From positions 1,557,501-1,621,500 of the forward strand of contig NC_134645.1 in assembly GCF_030463565.1 (NCBI RefSeq): a stretch of DNA of 64,000 nucleotides, written 5' to 3'. The stretch's first letter is position 1. Every line of letters begins with the position of its first letter. The notes beneath the pieces are model-generated. The model saw only the letters and a list, made by a program, of their open reading frames with translations. It did no database searches and had not been told where the DNA came from. Source of the stretch: Pelecanus crispus. Its lineage: Eukaryota > Chordata > Aves > Pelecaniformes > Pelecanidae. This document shows positions 1-10,530 of this stretch, in pieces. The translations under genes were made by a program, and so were the position numbers.

Positions 1-190
1 GGAATTATGCAGCCAGTGGGAATTACGCGGCCGGTGGGAATTATGTGGCCGGTGGGAATTATGCGTCCAGCGGGAATTACGCAGCCGGCGGGAATTACGC
101 AGCCGGTGGGAATTAATTACACAGCTGGTGGGAATTACGCAGCCGGTGGGAATTAATTACGCAGCCGGTGGGAATTACGCGGCCGGGCGG
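1..190. repeat. Short GC-rich minisatellite (about 18-20 bp unit)
   Basis: Direct repeats of a unit like GGAATTACGCAGCCGGTG run from the window edge to about 190, with point variants (ATGCAGCC, ACGCGGCC) and occasional insertion of AATTAATTAC. The array is cut by the window start. No protein or RNA gene is seen in it. Confidence 0.85.
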
Positions 191-264
191 TGCTGGGCTC
201 CGCGCGTGGCCGTGGGACGGGGGCGAGCACTGAGGGGGGGGGTTAGCGGGAAAAAAAAGGTGGT

Positions 265-1795
265 TTGGACAATGATTTTTTTTTAAAAAAAGGATTATTT
301 TGACAGTTATGTAAAAAAAAAGGATTCTTTTGACAATGCTTTAAAAAAAAGGATTATTTTGACAATTACTTGGGAAAAAAAGGGTTATTTTGACAGTGAT
401 TTTGAAAGAAAAAGGACTGTTTTGACAATGATATTAGAAAAAAAGGATGATTTTGACAATGATTTTTTAAAAACAGATTATTTTGACAATGGTTTAAAAA
501 AAAGGATTCTTTTGACAATGATTTTTACAGAAAGGATTATTTTGACAATTATTTTTCTTAAAAATTATTATTTTCACAATTATTTTTAAAAAGGAATATT
601 TTGGCAATGATTTTTTTTAAAAAAAGGATTATTTTGACAATTATTTTTTTAAAAAAGGGATTATTTTGACAATTTTTTTTTAAAAAGGGATTATTTTGTC
701 AATGATTTTTTTTAAAAAGGATTATGTTGACAATGATTTTTTTTTTAAAAAGGATTATTTTGTCAATGATTTTTTTTTTAAAAAAAAAGGATTTTGACAA
801 TGATTTTAAGAAAAAGGATTATTTTGGCAATGATTTTTTTTAAAAAAGATTAATTTGACAATGATTTTTTTTTTTAAAGGGATTATTTTGGCAATGATTT
901 TAAGAAAAAGGATTATTTTGGCAATGATTTTTTTTAAAAAAGATTAATTTGACAATGATTTTTTTTAAAAGGGATTATTTTGGCAATGACTTTAAGAAAA
1001 AGGATTATTTTGGCAATGCTTTTTTTTAAAAAAAAGATTATTTTGACAATGATTTTAAGAAAAAGGATTATTTTGGCAATGATTTTTTTTTAAAAAGATT
1101 AATTTGACAATGATTTTTTTTTTTAAAGGGATTATTTTGGCAATGATTTTAAGAAAAAGGATTATTTTGGCAATGATTTTTTTTTAAAAAGATTAATTTG
1201 ACAATGATTTTTTTTTAAAAGGGATTATTTTGGCAATGACTTTAAGAAAAAGGATTATTTTGGCAATGCTTTTTTTTAAAAAAAAGATTATTTTGACAAT
1301 GATTTTAAGAAAAAGGATTATTTTGGCAATGATTTTTTTAAAAAAAAATTAATTTGACAATGATTTTTTTTTTTAAAGTGATTATTTTGGCAATGATTTT
1401 AAGAAAAAGGATTATTTTGGCAATGCTTTTTTTTAAAAAAAAGATTATTTTGACAATGATTTTAAGAAAAAGGGTTATTTTGGCAATGATTTTTTTTAAA
1501 AAAGATTAATTTGACAATGATTTTTTTTTAAAAGGGATTATTTTGGCAATGATTTTAAGAAAAAGGATTATTTTGGCAATGATTTTTTTTAAAAAAGATT
1601 AATTTGACAATGATTTTTTTTTAAAAGGGATTATTTTGGCAATGATTTTAAGAAAAAGGATTATTTTGGCAATGCTTTTTTTTAAAAAAAAGATTATTTT
1701 GACAATGATTTTAAGAAAAAGGATTATTTTGGCAATGATTTTTTTTTAAAAAAAGGATTGTTTTGGCAATGATTTTTCCACAACAGGGTTCTTTT
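265..1795. repeat. AT-rich minisatellite, about 30 bp unit with higher-order structure
   Basis: The stretch is built from variants of ATTTTGACAATGATTTTTTT followed by an A-run and GGATT. Variant units (TTTGGCAATG, TTAATTTGACAATG, AATGACTTTAAG) recur in a fixed order; for example the AATGACTTTAAG variant returns about 250 bp later, so blocks of several units were duplicated together. The short open frames here are by-products of the repeat. Confidence 0.9.
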
Positions 1796-1799
1796 GGCG

Positions 1800-2060
1800 A
1801 TGCTTTTTTTACGCAGGGGCTGACGTGGCCGCGGAGCGGCGCGGGGCCGCCCGGGTTCCCCGCGGGCGCTGGGCGCGGCGCGGAGCCGCGCGCTCTGCGC
1901 GGGGCAGTTCCCGCCGCGGGCCTGCAGGGGGCGCTGCTCGGGCGGGAACGGCCCGGCGCGGGCTGAGCGCGCGGCTCCGCGCGGCTCCGCGCCCCCCCCG
2001 CCACGGCCGCGCAGGGAGCGCGCGGCGCAGCGCCGGCGTCTGCTCCGTTTCCAGCCTTTT
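1800..2060. other. CpG-rich island between two AT-rich arrays
   Basis: About 260 bp of very GC- and CpG-rich DNA (many GCGCGG and CCGCGG words) sits abruptly between two AT-rich arrays. Open frames exist on both strands only because stop codons are rare in such composition; none looks like a protein. It could be an orphan CpG island or a decayed GC-rich minisatellite. I see no transcription unit attached. Confidence 0.5.
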
Positions 2061-2079
2061 CTGCAGCCTTTTCACCATT

Positions 2080-3640
2080 TGCACCATTTAAGATATTTTA
2101 AATATTTTCAGCATTTTTTTCCCCATTCTCACCATTTTCATCATTTTAAATATTTAAAATATTTTAATGGTTCATTATTTTCAATATTTTCACCATCTAA
2201 TATATTTTAAATATTTTCGGTATTTTCCCCATTCTCACCATTTGCATAATTTTAAATATTTAAAATATTTTACTGTTCCATTATTTTCCAAAATTTTCAC
2301 CATTTTCACCATTTAAGATATTTTAAATATTTTCGGTATTTTCCCCATTCTCACCATTCTCACCATTTTCATAATTTTAAATATTTAAAATATTTTAATG
2401 TTTCATTATTTTCAATACTTTCACCATTTTCGCCATTTAAGATATTTTAAATATTTTCAGTATTTTCCCCATTCTCACCATTCTCACCATTTTCATAATT
2501 TTAAATATTTAAAATATTTTAATGTTTCATTATTTTCAATACTTTCACCATTTTCACCATCTAAGATATTTTAAATATTTTCGGTATTTTCCCCATTCTC
2601 ACCATTTTCATAATTTTAAATATTTAAAATATTTTAAGGTTTCATTATTTTCAATATTTTCACCATTTAAGGTATTTTAAATATTTTCAGTATTTTCACT
2701 TTTCTCACCATTTTCATCATTTGAAATATTTTTAGTGTTTTCAGTATTTTCACCTTTCTCACCATTTTCATAATTTAAAATATTTTTAGTATTTTTACTA
2801 TTTTCAAAATTCTCAACATTTTCACTATTTTCACTACTTCATCTTAAATACTTTCAATCTTTTCAATCTTTTCACCATTTTGATCATTTAAAAGATTTAA
2901 AATATTTTCAGTATTTTCTAGATTGTCAACATTTTCACCATTCTCATCATTTTAAATATTTTAAATATTATTTTCACCACTGTCATCATTTAAAATATTT
3001 TAAAACTTTTTAATATTTCAGTATTTTCACCATTTTCACCATTTAAAATGTTTAAAATACTTTTAATATCTCAGTATTTTCACCATTTTCACTATTGTCA
3101 TCAGTTAAAGCATTTTAAATATTTTTAATATTTCAGCATTTTCAATATTGTCAACAGTTTCACCATTTTCACCATTGCCATCATTTAAAATATTTAAAAT
3201 ATTTTACATATTTTCAGTATTTTCATCAATTTCACCACTGTCATCATTTTAAGTATTTAAACATTTTTAATGTTTTCAATATTTTCACCATTTTCACCAC
3301 TGCCATCGTTTAAGATATTATTAATATTTTCAACATATCTTTACTATTTTCAGTATTTTTCAGTGTTTCCATTATTTGCCCATTGCAGCAGCAGGAAGGA
3401 GCCGCTCGCTCCCCGCGCAGCAGCTGAGCCGCGCACCAGCAGCAACTCCAGCCTCCCCAATACCTTCAATATTTTCGCCATTTTCATAATTTAAAATTTT
3501 AAAAAAAAAATTTTAAATATTTTAAATATTTTCCGTCTTTTCAACATTTTTCAGCATTTTCAACATTTTTGACATTTTTAACATTTAAAATATTTTTTAA
3601 TATTTTCAACCTTTTCAACCTACCTTCACTATTTCCAACA
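2080..3640. repeat. AT-rich satellite-like tandem array, about 110-125 bp unit
   Basis: The words TTTTCACCATTTTCACC, TTTAAATATTTAAAATATTTT and TTTCATTATTTTCAATA recur in order roughly every 110-125 bp from 2.08 to 2.7 kb and more loosely down to 3.64 kb. A GC-rich insert lies at about 3385-3455. No gene is visible. Confidence 0.85.
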
Positions 3641-4007
3641 TTCTCCTTATTTTCCGCATTCGCCCGCTGCAGTGGGAAGGAGCCGCCCGCTCCCGCCGCA
3701 GCCCCGGCCGGGCTGGGAAGCACGGAGCGCGCCCGGCAGCCGAGCCCCCCGAAACCTGCCCTGGGTCCAACCTCGGCTTCGCCGTTGCGGCCGGTAAAAC
3801 GGGAGTAAAACTGGGAAACAGGAAGGCTGGGCGCGCCCGGATGAGCCGCCAGCAGCGGCGTGTGCGTCGGCCGCCGCGCTGCGGTGCCGGCTCGCGGGTG
3901 CCAACCGGGCGCTCCTCTCCGTAGGGGCTTTTCACCGATTGCGCCCCGACCCAGCAGCAACCGCGCCGCGCGCCCGCAGTGCCGAGGCCTTGACGGCGAC
4001 ATCTCCC
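3640..4007. other. GC-rich spacer, no gene recognised
   Basis: CpG-rich single-copy-looking DNA between the AT-rich array and a CR1 element. Its left end (about 3668-3722) is clearly related to the small GC-rich insert at about 3385-3440; both contain GGAAGGAGCCGC followed by CGCTCCC. Open frames on both strands are composition artefacts. Confidence 0.5.
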
Positions 4008-4308
4008 ACGGAACAAGTGGTAGGACAAGAGGAAATGGGCTCAAGCTGCGCCAGGGGAGGTTTAGGTTGGATATTAGGAAAAATTTCTTTACGGAAAGGG
4101 TGGTCAAGCATTGGAACAGGCTGCCCAGAGAAGTGGGGGAGTCCCCATCCCTGGAAGTGTTCAAAAAACGGGCAGAGGTGGCACTTGGGGACATGGTTCA
4201 GTCTGGTCTGCCCTTGATTGGCTTAGAGTAGACTTGGTAGTGTAGGTTAATGGTTGGACTGGATGATCTTAAAGGGCTTTTCCAACCTCAACTATTCTAT
4301 GATTCTAT
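4008..4308 (+). mobile_element. CR1 LINE, 5'-truncated 3' end
   Basis: The sequence matches the 3' end of avian CR1 retrotransposons as I know it: GGTTTAGGTTGGATATTAGG, then AACAGGCTGCCCAGAG, then TGGTTGGACTGGATGATC, then TTTTCCAACCTC, ending in the tandem ATTCTATG tail at about 4293-4308. Only the last 300 bp are present, so no reverse transcriptase is encoded. It is in sense orientation on the plus strand. Confidence 0.93.
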
Positions 4309-4512
4309 GATATTGGGAGAAATTTCTTCATGGAAAGAGTGGTCAAGCATTGGAACAGGCTGCCCAGAGAGGTGGGCGAGTCCCCATCCCTGGAAGAGTT
4401 CAACAAATGGGCAGGCGTGGCACTTTGGGACATGGTTTAGTGGGCATGGGGGTGTTGGGTTGATGGTTGGACTGATGATCTTGGAGATCCTTTCCAACCT
4501 TAATGATTCCTA
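4309..4512 (+). mobile_element. Second CR1 3' fragment, head-to-tail with the first
   Basis: A second CR1 tail starts inside the CR1 sequence (GATATTGGGAGAAATTTC), immediately after the first tail. It runs through AACAGGCTGCCCAGAGAGGT to CCTTTCCAACCTTAATGATT, ending ATTCCTAG rather than ATTCTATG. Together with the linker at 4513-4580 and the third tail that follows, it forms a composite that also occurs inverted at about 56.37-57.06 kb. Confidence 0.9.
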
Positions 4513-5552
4513 GTTTTTACTTTCATTAAAAATAATCCAGCCACCAAGCCAGGAAACATAAATTGCTGCTCTCCCCTGAATGGGTTTAGTGGTGGAGTTG
4601 GCGGCGTTGGGTTCATGGTTGGACTGTTTGGCAGTGTTGGGTCAACAGTTGGACGGTTTGGCAGTGTTGCGTCAACGGTTGGACTGTTTGGCAGTGTTGG
4701 GTCAACGGTTGGACTGTTTGGTAGTGTTGCGTCAACGGTTGGACTGTTTGGCAGTGTTGGGTCAACGGTTGGACTGTTTGGCAGTGTTGCGTCAACGGTT
4801 GGACTGTTTGGCAGTGTTGGGTCAACGGTTGGACTGTTTGGTAGTGTTGGGTCAACGGTTGGACTGTTTGGCAGTATTGGGTCAACACTTGGACTGTTTG
4901 GTAGTGTTGCGTCAATGGTTGGACTGTTTGGCAGTGTTGGGTCAACGGTTGGACTGTTTGGTAGTGTTGCGTCAATGGTTGGACTGTTTGGCAGTGTTGG
5001 GTCAACGGTTGGACTGTTTGGTAGTGTTGCGTCAATGGTTGGACTGTTTGGCAGTGTTGGGTCAACGGTTGGACTGTTTGGTAGTGTTGCGTCAATGGTT
5101 GGACTGTTTGGCAGTGTTGGGTCAACGGTTGGACTGTTTGGTAGTGTTGGGTCAACGGTTGGACTGTTTGGCAGTATTGGGTCAACACTTGGACTGTTTG
5201 GTAGTGTTGCGTCAATGGTTGGACTGTTTGGCAGTGTTGGGTCAACGGTTGGACTGTTTGGTAGTGTTGCGTCAATGGTTGGACTGTTTGGCAGTGTTGG
5301 GTCAACGGTTGGACTGTTTGGTAGTGTTGCGTCAATGGTTGGACTGTTTGGCAGTGTTGGGTCAACACTTGGACTGTTTGGTAGTGTTGGGTCAACAGTT
5401 GGACTGTTTGGTAGTGTTGGGTCAACAGTTGGACTGTTTGGTAGTATTGGGTCAACACTTGGACTGTTTGGCAGTGTTGGGTCAACGGTTGGACTGGATG
5501 CTCCTCAAGGTCTTTTCCGGCCTCAGCGAGTCGATGGCTCTGTGATTCGTTA
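4513..5552 (+). mobile_element. Third CR1 tail, interrupted by a minisatellite
   Basis: A linker (TTTTTACTTTCATTAAAAAT ... ACCAAGCCAGGAAACAT) leads into CR1 tail sequence GGGTTTAGTGGTGGAGTTGG and TTGGGTTCATGGTTGGACTG. The tail is then expanded into the 30-bp array at 4615-5495 and resumes with GGACTGGATGCTCCTCAAGG and TCTTTTCCGGCCTCAGCGAG, closing at about 5550 with a degenerate tail. The CR1 match on both sides shows the array arose inside the element. Confidence 0.85.
4615..5495 (+). repeat. CR1-derived 30-bp minisatellite with 60- and 300-bp higher-order repeats
   Basis: About 29 copies of a 30-bp unit whose core is GTTGGACTGTTTGGCAGTGT followed by TGGGTCAACG. Units alternate GTTGGG and GTTGCG types, giving a 60-bp dimer. 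A distinctive dimer with GCAGTATTGG and CAACACTT occurs at 4861 and again at 5161, marking a 300-bp higher-order duplication. Because 30 is a multiple of three, open frames of over 300 codons appear on both strands; they are not judged to be genes. Confidence 0.95.
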
Positions 5553-6683
5553 GGGCTCAGCGGTCTGTTGGGCACAGGCAGCATGGCGAGGTTTGGTTGC
5601 TCACCGGTGCTCTCGCCGGCCGCCCCCCCCCGCGCGTCCCCTGTGCCCGCCAGCGGCAGCTCTGCTTTCTGCTCCTGACATCTCCCAATCCCCGGCGCCT
5701 TTTCGACGTCCGGCAAGAGAGGGAGGGGGACGGGGGGGTCACCAGCGTGCTTGGCACCCCGGTGAGACCGAGTGGGTGCTTTCGCGGGAGTTGCCATCCC
5801 CCCTTTGCGGGGACGGGAGCGGCGGGGATGGAAACGCTCGGCCCGCGGGAGCTGCGCCGCCGTTAACGCTCGCGCGCCGCCGCGGCGCTCCGCTGGGAAA
5901 AAATCGATGGCGACGCGGTTTCGGCTGGCTCGCTGCAAGGGTTTTTGTGCCGGCAGCGACGTTATCCTGCGCCGATAACCGAAAGGGGTGGGAAGCGCCC
6001 GGGGAGCCCCGCTCCCCAGCTGGCAGAAGTCACTCGTAGCTTCCAGCAGCTAAGCAGAAGTGCTGAGCAAGCGCTTTTTTTGCGGGGAGCTGAAGCAAGG
6101 GAGGGCTGCAGAGCAGCGCTGGCAGCGGGGGGTTTGGGGAGGGCGCATTTTCCAGGCTCCCCCTTTTCCGCTATGGCCCCGCTCCCGCTTTGGCCGCGCG
6201 GTGGGGAAGGCGCCGCTTTTGGGGAGCGGGGCCCAGCGCGGCGCACGCCTGCCGGCGCTGCTCTATAACGGGCTGCGGTTTGACCCCGGGTGGGAGGGTT
6301 TAGCCTACTATACCATTTATTTGCATAGCCTTGGCTCAAGCGAGCGTTTCGGGCCAGTTTCCCCCGGGCTCGGCATCCCAAACGCCCACCAGAGCCGAGT
6401 CACCGCCGCGACGTTCTCAGACAGAGCAGTGGGGAGGCGGCTGCTCGCGCCCCTTATCGCCGCGCCCATCATCATCATCATCGCCGCCGGTGCCTCGCCG
6501 AGGCGGAGGCATCGGCGGCGATGATGGCGGCAACGGGGGTCCCCCCGCCCACTGCCCCAAAGTGCCCCCGAAAGGGCCCGGGGCCCAGCGGCTCCCGGCA
6601 GCATCGTCGCCCGCTTCCCGAAAGCTCCCGGCTGGGGCAGGCTGCCGGCCCTTTGGGACGGGGAGCGCGTCCCCGCGCTGGGA
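5553..6683. other. GC-rich single-copy DNA, no gene recognised
   Basis: About 1.1 kb of GC- and CpG-rich, mostly non-repetitive sequence between two minisatellites. It contains a short CATCATCATCATCATCG run at about 6467-6483. Open frames on both strands do not resemble known proteins and have no consistent splice signals. Confidence 0.4.
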
Positions 6684-7965
6684 CGGGGCACAGGAGGGGT
6701 GCTGGGGGCACAGGAGGGGTGCTGGGGGTGCAGGAGGGGTGCTGGGGGTGTAGGAGGGATGCTGGGGGCGCGGGAGGGGTGCCGGGGGCGCAGGAAGGGT
6801 GCTGGGGGTGCAGGAGGGGTGCTGGGGGCGCAGGAGGGGTGCTGGGGGTGCGGGAGGGGTGCTGGGGGCGCAGGAAGGGTGCTGGGGGCGCAGGAGGGGT
6901 GCTGGGGGCGCAGGAGGGGTGCTGGGGGTGCGGGAGGGGTGCTGGGGGCGCAGGAAGGGTGCTGGGGGTGCAGGAGGGGTGCTGGGCGCACGGGAGGGGT
7001 GCTGGGGGTGCAGGAGGGATGCCGGGGGTGCAGGAGGGGTGCTGGGGGTGCAATGGGGGTGCCAAGGGGTGCAGGAGGGGTGCCGGGGGCGCAGGAAGGG
7101 TGCTGGGGGTGCAGGAGGGGTGCTGGGCGCACGGGAGGGGTGCTGGGGGTGCAGGAGGGGTGCTGAGGGGTGCAGGAGCGGTGCTGGGGGCGCAGGAGGG
7201 GTGCTGGGGGCGTGGGAGGGGTGCTGGGGGCGCAGGAGGGGTGCTGAGGGGTGCGGGAGGAGTGCTGGGGGTGCAGGAGGGGTGCTAGGGGTGCCGGGGT
7301 TGCAGGAGGGGTGCTGGGGGCACAGGAGGGGTGCCGGGGGTGCAGGAAGGGTGTCAGGGGTGCAGGAGGGGTGCTGGGACTGCAGGGGGGGTGCCAGGGC
7401 TGCGGGAGGGATGCCGGGGGTGCAGGAAGGGTGTCGGGGGTGCAGGAGGGGTGCTGGGGGTGCAGGAGGGATGCCAGGGGTGCAGGGGGAGTGTCGGGGG
7501 TGCAGAAGGGGTGCCGGGGGTGCAGGAGGGGTGCCAAGGCTGTGGGAGGGATGCCGGGGGTGCAGGAGGGGTGTCAGTGGTGCAGGAGGGGTGCTGGGGG
7601 TGCAGTGGTGGTGCCAGGGCTGCGGGAGGGATGCTGGGGGTGCAGGAGGGATGCTGAGGGGTGCAGGAGGGGTGTCAGGGGTGCAGGAGGGGTGCAGGGG
7701 GCACAGGAGGGGTGTAGGGGGTACGGGAGGGGTGCTGGGGGTGCAGGAGGGGTGTCGGGGGTGCAGGAGTGGTGCTGGGACTGCAGGGGGGGTGCCAGGG
7801 CTGCGGGAGGGATGCCGGGGGTGCAGTGGGGGGTGCCAGGGCTGTGGGAGGGGTGTCAGGGGTGCAGGAGGGGTGCCAAGGGGTGCAGGAGGGGTGCCGG
7901 GGGTGCAAGAGGGGTGCTGGGGGTGCAGGAGGGGTGTCGGGGGTGCAGGAGGGGTGCCACTGAGC
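6684..7965. repeat. GC-rich 20-bp minisatellite
   Basis: About 60 copies of a 20-bp unit close to GTGCTGGGGGTGCAGGAGGG, with an exact 20-bp register over long stretches and variants GTGCCGGGGG, GTGTCGGGGG and AGGGATGC. G-runs recur on the plus strand in every unit. Long open frames on both strands (proline- and histidine-rich on minus, glycine- and cysteine-rich on plus) are repeat artefacts. Confidence 0.95.
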
Positions 7966-8469
7966 CCAAAGCTGCGGCTGCATGTCTCGAGGGCCCTTGG
8001 CACGCCAGGCCCTCGGAGGTGCTGCTCGACGGGAGGCTCTCAAAGCTGATTTTTTTTGTATTTCCTTGAGCTCGGCGCTGTTCGGCGGGCGTTTGCCGGG
8101 GTGGGGGGAGACCCCAGCGCCTGCTTGGCGGGGAGCCCGTGGCGGCAGGCGGCAAAGGGGTGCCCGGCGCGTGCCGCCACGCAGGGCGACTCTGCCGGCG
8201 TCGATTTGTGCTCTAAAAGCGTATTTTCGCCACCTCTGTGCTCGAGATGTCGAGTGATCTCAGAATGACTCAGAAAAGAGGGAATAGGCTTGCCGAAAGA
8301 AACCACCGGGCTGTAGAGCCAGGGCAGGGCGCTCGCCGGTGCTCCCCACGCTACGAGGGCCGGGCGGCAGCAGGCATGGCACGGGCAGCAGCTGGAATCA
8401 GGCAATACCTTCTCACCTTCTTCTTTTTTTTTTTTGGAAAGCAAAGAATTGGGTGCGCGCAAGCACATA
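7966..8469. other. Inter-array single-copy DNA, no gene recognised
   Basis: About 500 bp of mixed composition between two minisatellites. I see no exon-like open frame bounded by splice sites and no known RNA gene. Confidence 0.4.
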
Positions 8470-9075
8470 CATGCATTGCAGACAAATACAAGCCTTGCAA
8501 ATACATGCAAGCATTGCACACCGAGGCAAGCATTGCACACCGAGGCAAGCATTGCACATAAAGGCAAGCATCGCAAGCAAATTCAAGCATTGCAAACAAA
8601 TTCAAGCATTGCGAACAAATACAAGCATCGCAAACAAATACAAGCATCGCAAACAAATACAAGCATCGCAAACAAATTCAAGCATCACAAGCAAATACAA
8701 GCACTGCAAATACAAGCGCTGCAAACAAATACAAGCATTGCAAATAAATACAAGCACTGCAAATAAATACAAGCACTGCAAATAAATACAAGCATTGCAA
8801 ATAAATACGAGCACTGCAAATAAATACAAGCACTGCAAATAAATACAAGCATTGCAAATAAATACGAGCACTGCAAACAAATACGAGCACTGCAAACAAA
8901 TACAAGCATCGCAGACAAATACAAGCATCGCAGACAAATACAAGCATCGCAAATGCAGGCATTGCAAATGACTCCAGGTATTGCAGACAAATCCAAGCAC
9001 TGCAGACAAATCCACGCCTCGCAAATCAATACAATATTGCAAATCAACACAAACCTTGCAAGCAAATGCAAGCCT
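8470..9075. repeat. 19-bp minisatellite (CAAGCATCGCAAACAAATA type)
   Basis: Around thirty copies of a unit close to CAAGCATCGCAAACAAATA. The period measured between successive CAAGCATCGC words at 8641, 8660 and 8679 is 19 bp. Variants carry GCACTGCAAATAAATA and TTCAAGCATTGC, and a more diverged start contains CACCGAGGCAAGCATTG. Confidence 0.93.
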
Positions 9076-10229
9076 CGCGAATAAATACACGTACGCTTGT
9101 ATTGGACGTGTACCGTCGCGGTGCCGAGCGAATGAGCAAAGAAGGGGAGCAGCCACAAAAAATGCAGCAGGTTTTTTGGGGGTTTTTTTGTTTTTTTTTT
9201 TCTTCAGCTGTGCCTGGCTTTTGGGGCTGGAATGTAAGGAAATGGATGAGGCTCCCTTATCTCCTGCATGCCCGGGAGTTCGTTCCTTGCTCCGGCTGAT
9301 GGCCCCTGTTTGTCCCGCCTGGCCAGGGGTGCGATGGGGAGATAGGCAGAATATTTCGAAATTGAAGCCGGGCCCGAGGAGGAGCTTTGGCGGCGGCTCC
9401 CGCGTGGGGCTCGGCGTGGGTAACACGTGAGGCCGCCACGCTCGGCGAGCCTCGCTTAAATGTCAGGGACCTCACAAACACCGCGAGCGCCTTCTCTCAC
9501 CGTCCCCGAAGGTTTTCTAAAATATATATTTTTATGTAAATACATTCTTGTCAAACCACAAGCTGTTTCTCAGTTTTGTTTTCAGCGAGCTTTGATGAAA
9601 AGATTGGCATCTCCTGGCTCAGGCGGCGGCAAGAGGCTGAGCCGGGCGATGCGCCAGGGATGCCGGGAGCGTCCGGGCGGGATGCAGCCCAAAAGGGAAT
9701 CGCTTCTCCCGGTCATGCTGCCGGAGCAGGGATGGGATTTCCCTCGGGAGCCCTCCTTGCTGGGGGCCAGGGCACAGAAAACTCCCATTTTCTGCTCTCC
9801 AGGCTTAGGTTTCACCCAGCACATCGCAGTGACGAGCCCCAAAAATTCCTCCTGGGGCTTGTTTATTAATTTTTTTTTTTTTTTTTTATTAATTTTCAGA
9901 GAGGCAAATTGCCAAACCCACCTGAAAGTCCCCATATGATTTTCCAGGTGGGTTTCATTTTCAAGCCAGCTGCTACCATTTTATCGGCACCGGGTAAAAC
10001 CCATCTCTCACCAAGGTAGGAGGCGATCCTCCCCGAACAGACCGAGCATCATTTGAAAAATTATGACGGAGCAAAATCAGACCACAAATTCTATTTTTTT
10101 TTTTTTTTTTTCCCCCCATCTTCTTTCGCCCGGCTGCCCAAAGGATGCTCAAGCGGCAGCAAAACCGCGTGCGTTTGCAGGGGGAGAGCCTGCAGCCCAC
10201 GGCTGCCTAGAAATGCTGCCAAATTCGTG

Positions 10230-10530
10230 GCTGAAATTGTCCAATATTCTGGTTTCTTCACGTGTGGCAAATGGTGTAGTAAAAGCCTGGTGCGTAGCCC
10301 AATTTCAGGGCAACTCTCTGTGTTTCACTCTTTCCGCATGAGTCAAACTAAAATGATTTTTTTTCTTTTTCTCAATCTTACAAGTGGGGTTTAATGCTCC
10401 CCTTCGCCGAGCGGCAAATATTACTGCGGCCGACGGGGTGTTTAATCACGCCGCAGAGAAATGGATGAGTCAAAATACGAATTTATCGAACCCTACCTAT
10501 TTTAGCTGCTTTTTGACTCCGGTTTTAAAA
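10230..10530. promoter_or_regulatory. Candidate regulatory element with two AP-1-like sites
   Basis: A non-repetitive AT-rich patch contains CACGTG at about 10259-10264, TGAGTCA at 10339-10345 and TGAGTCA again at 10466-10472. Two full AP-1 consensus sites within 130 bp are more than expected by chance. It lies about 8 kb downstream of the likely BCL2L11 3' end. No function is demonstrated. Confidence 0.25.

Noticed and set aside
1-190. CRISPR-like array at the left edge
   Set aside because: There are no unique spacers; repeats abut one another and the genome is clearly a vertebrate.
4580-5938. 300-440 codon open frames on both strands across the 30-bp array
   Set aside because: The 30-bp period keeps any stop-free frame open on both strands. 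The sequence is demonstrably a CR1 tail expansion, not a gene.
6317-8069. Long open frames on both strands through the 20-bp minisatellite
   Set aside because: Both strands are open with repetitive peptides; this is a repeat artefact.
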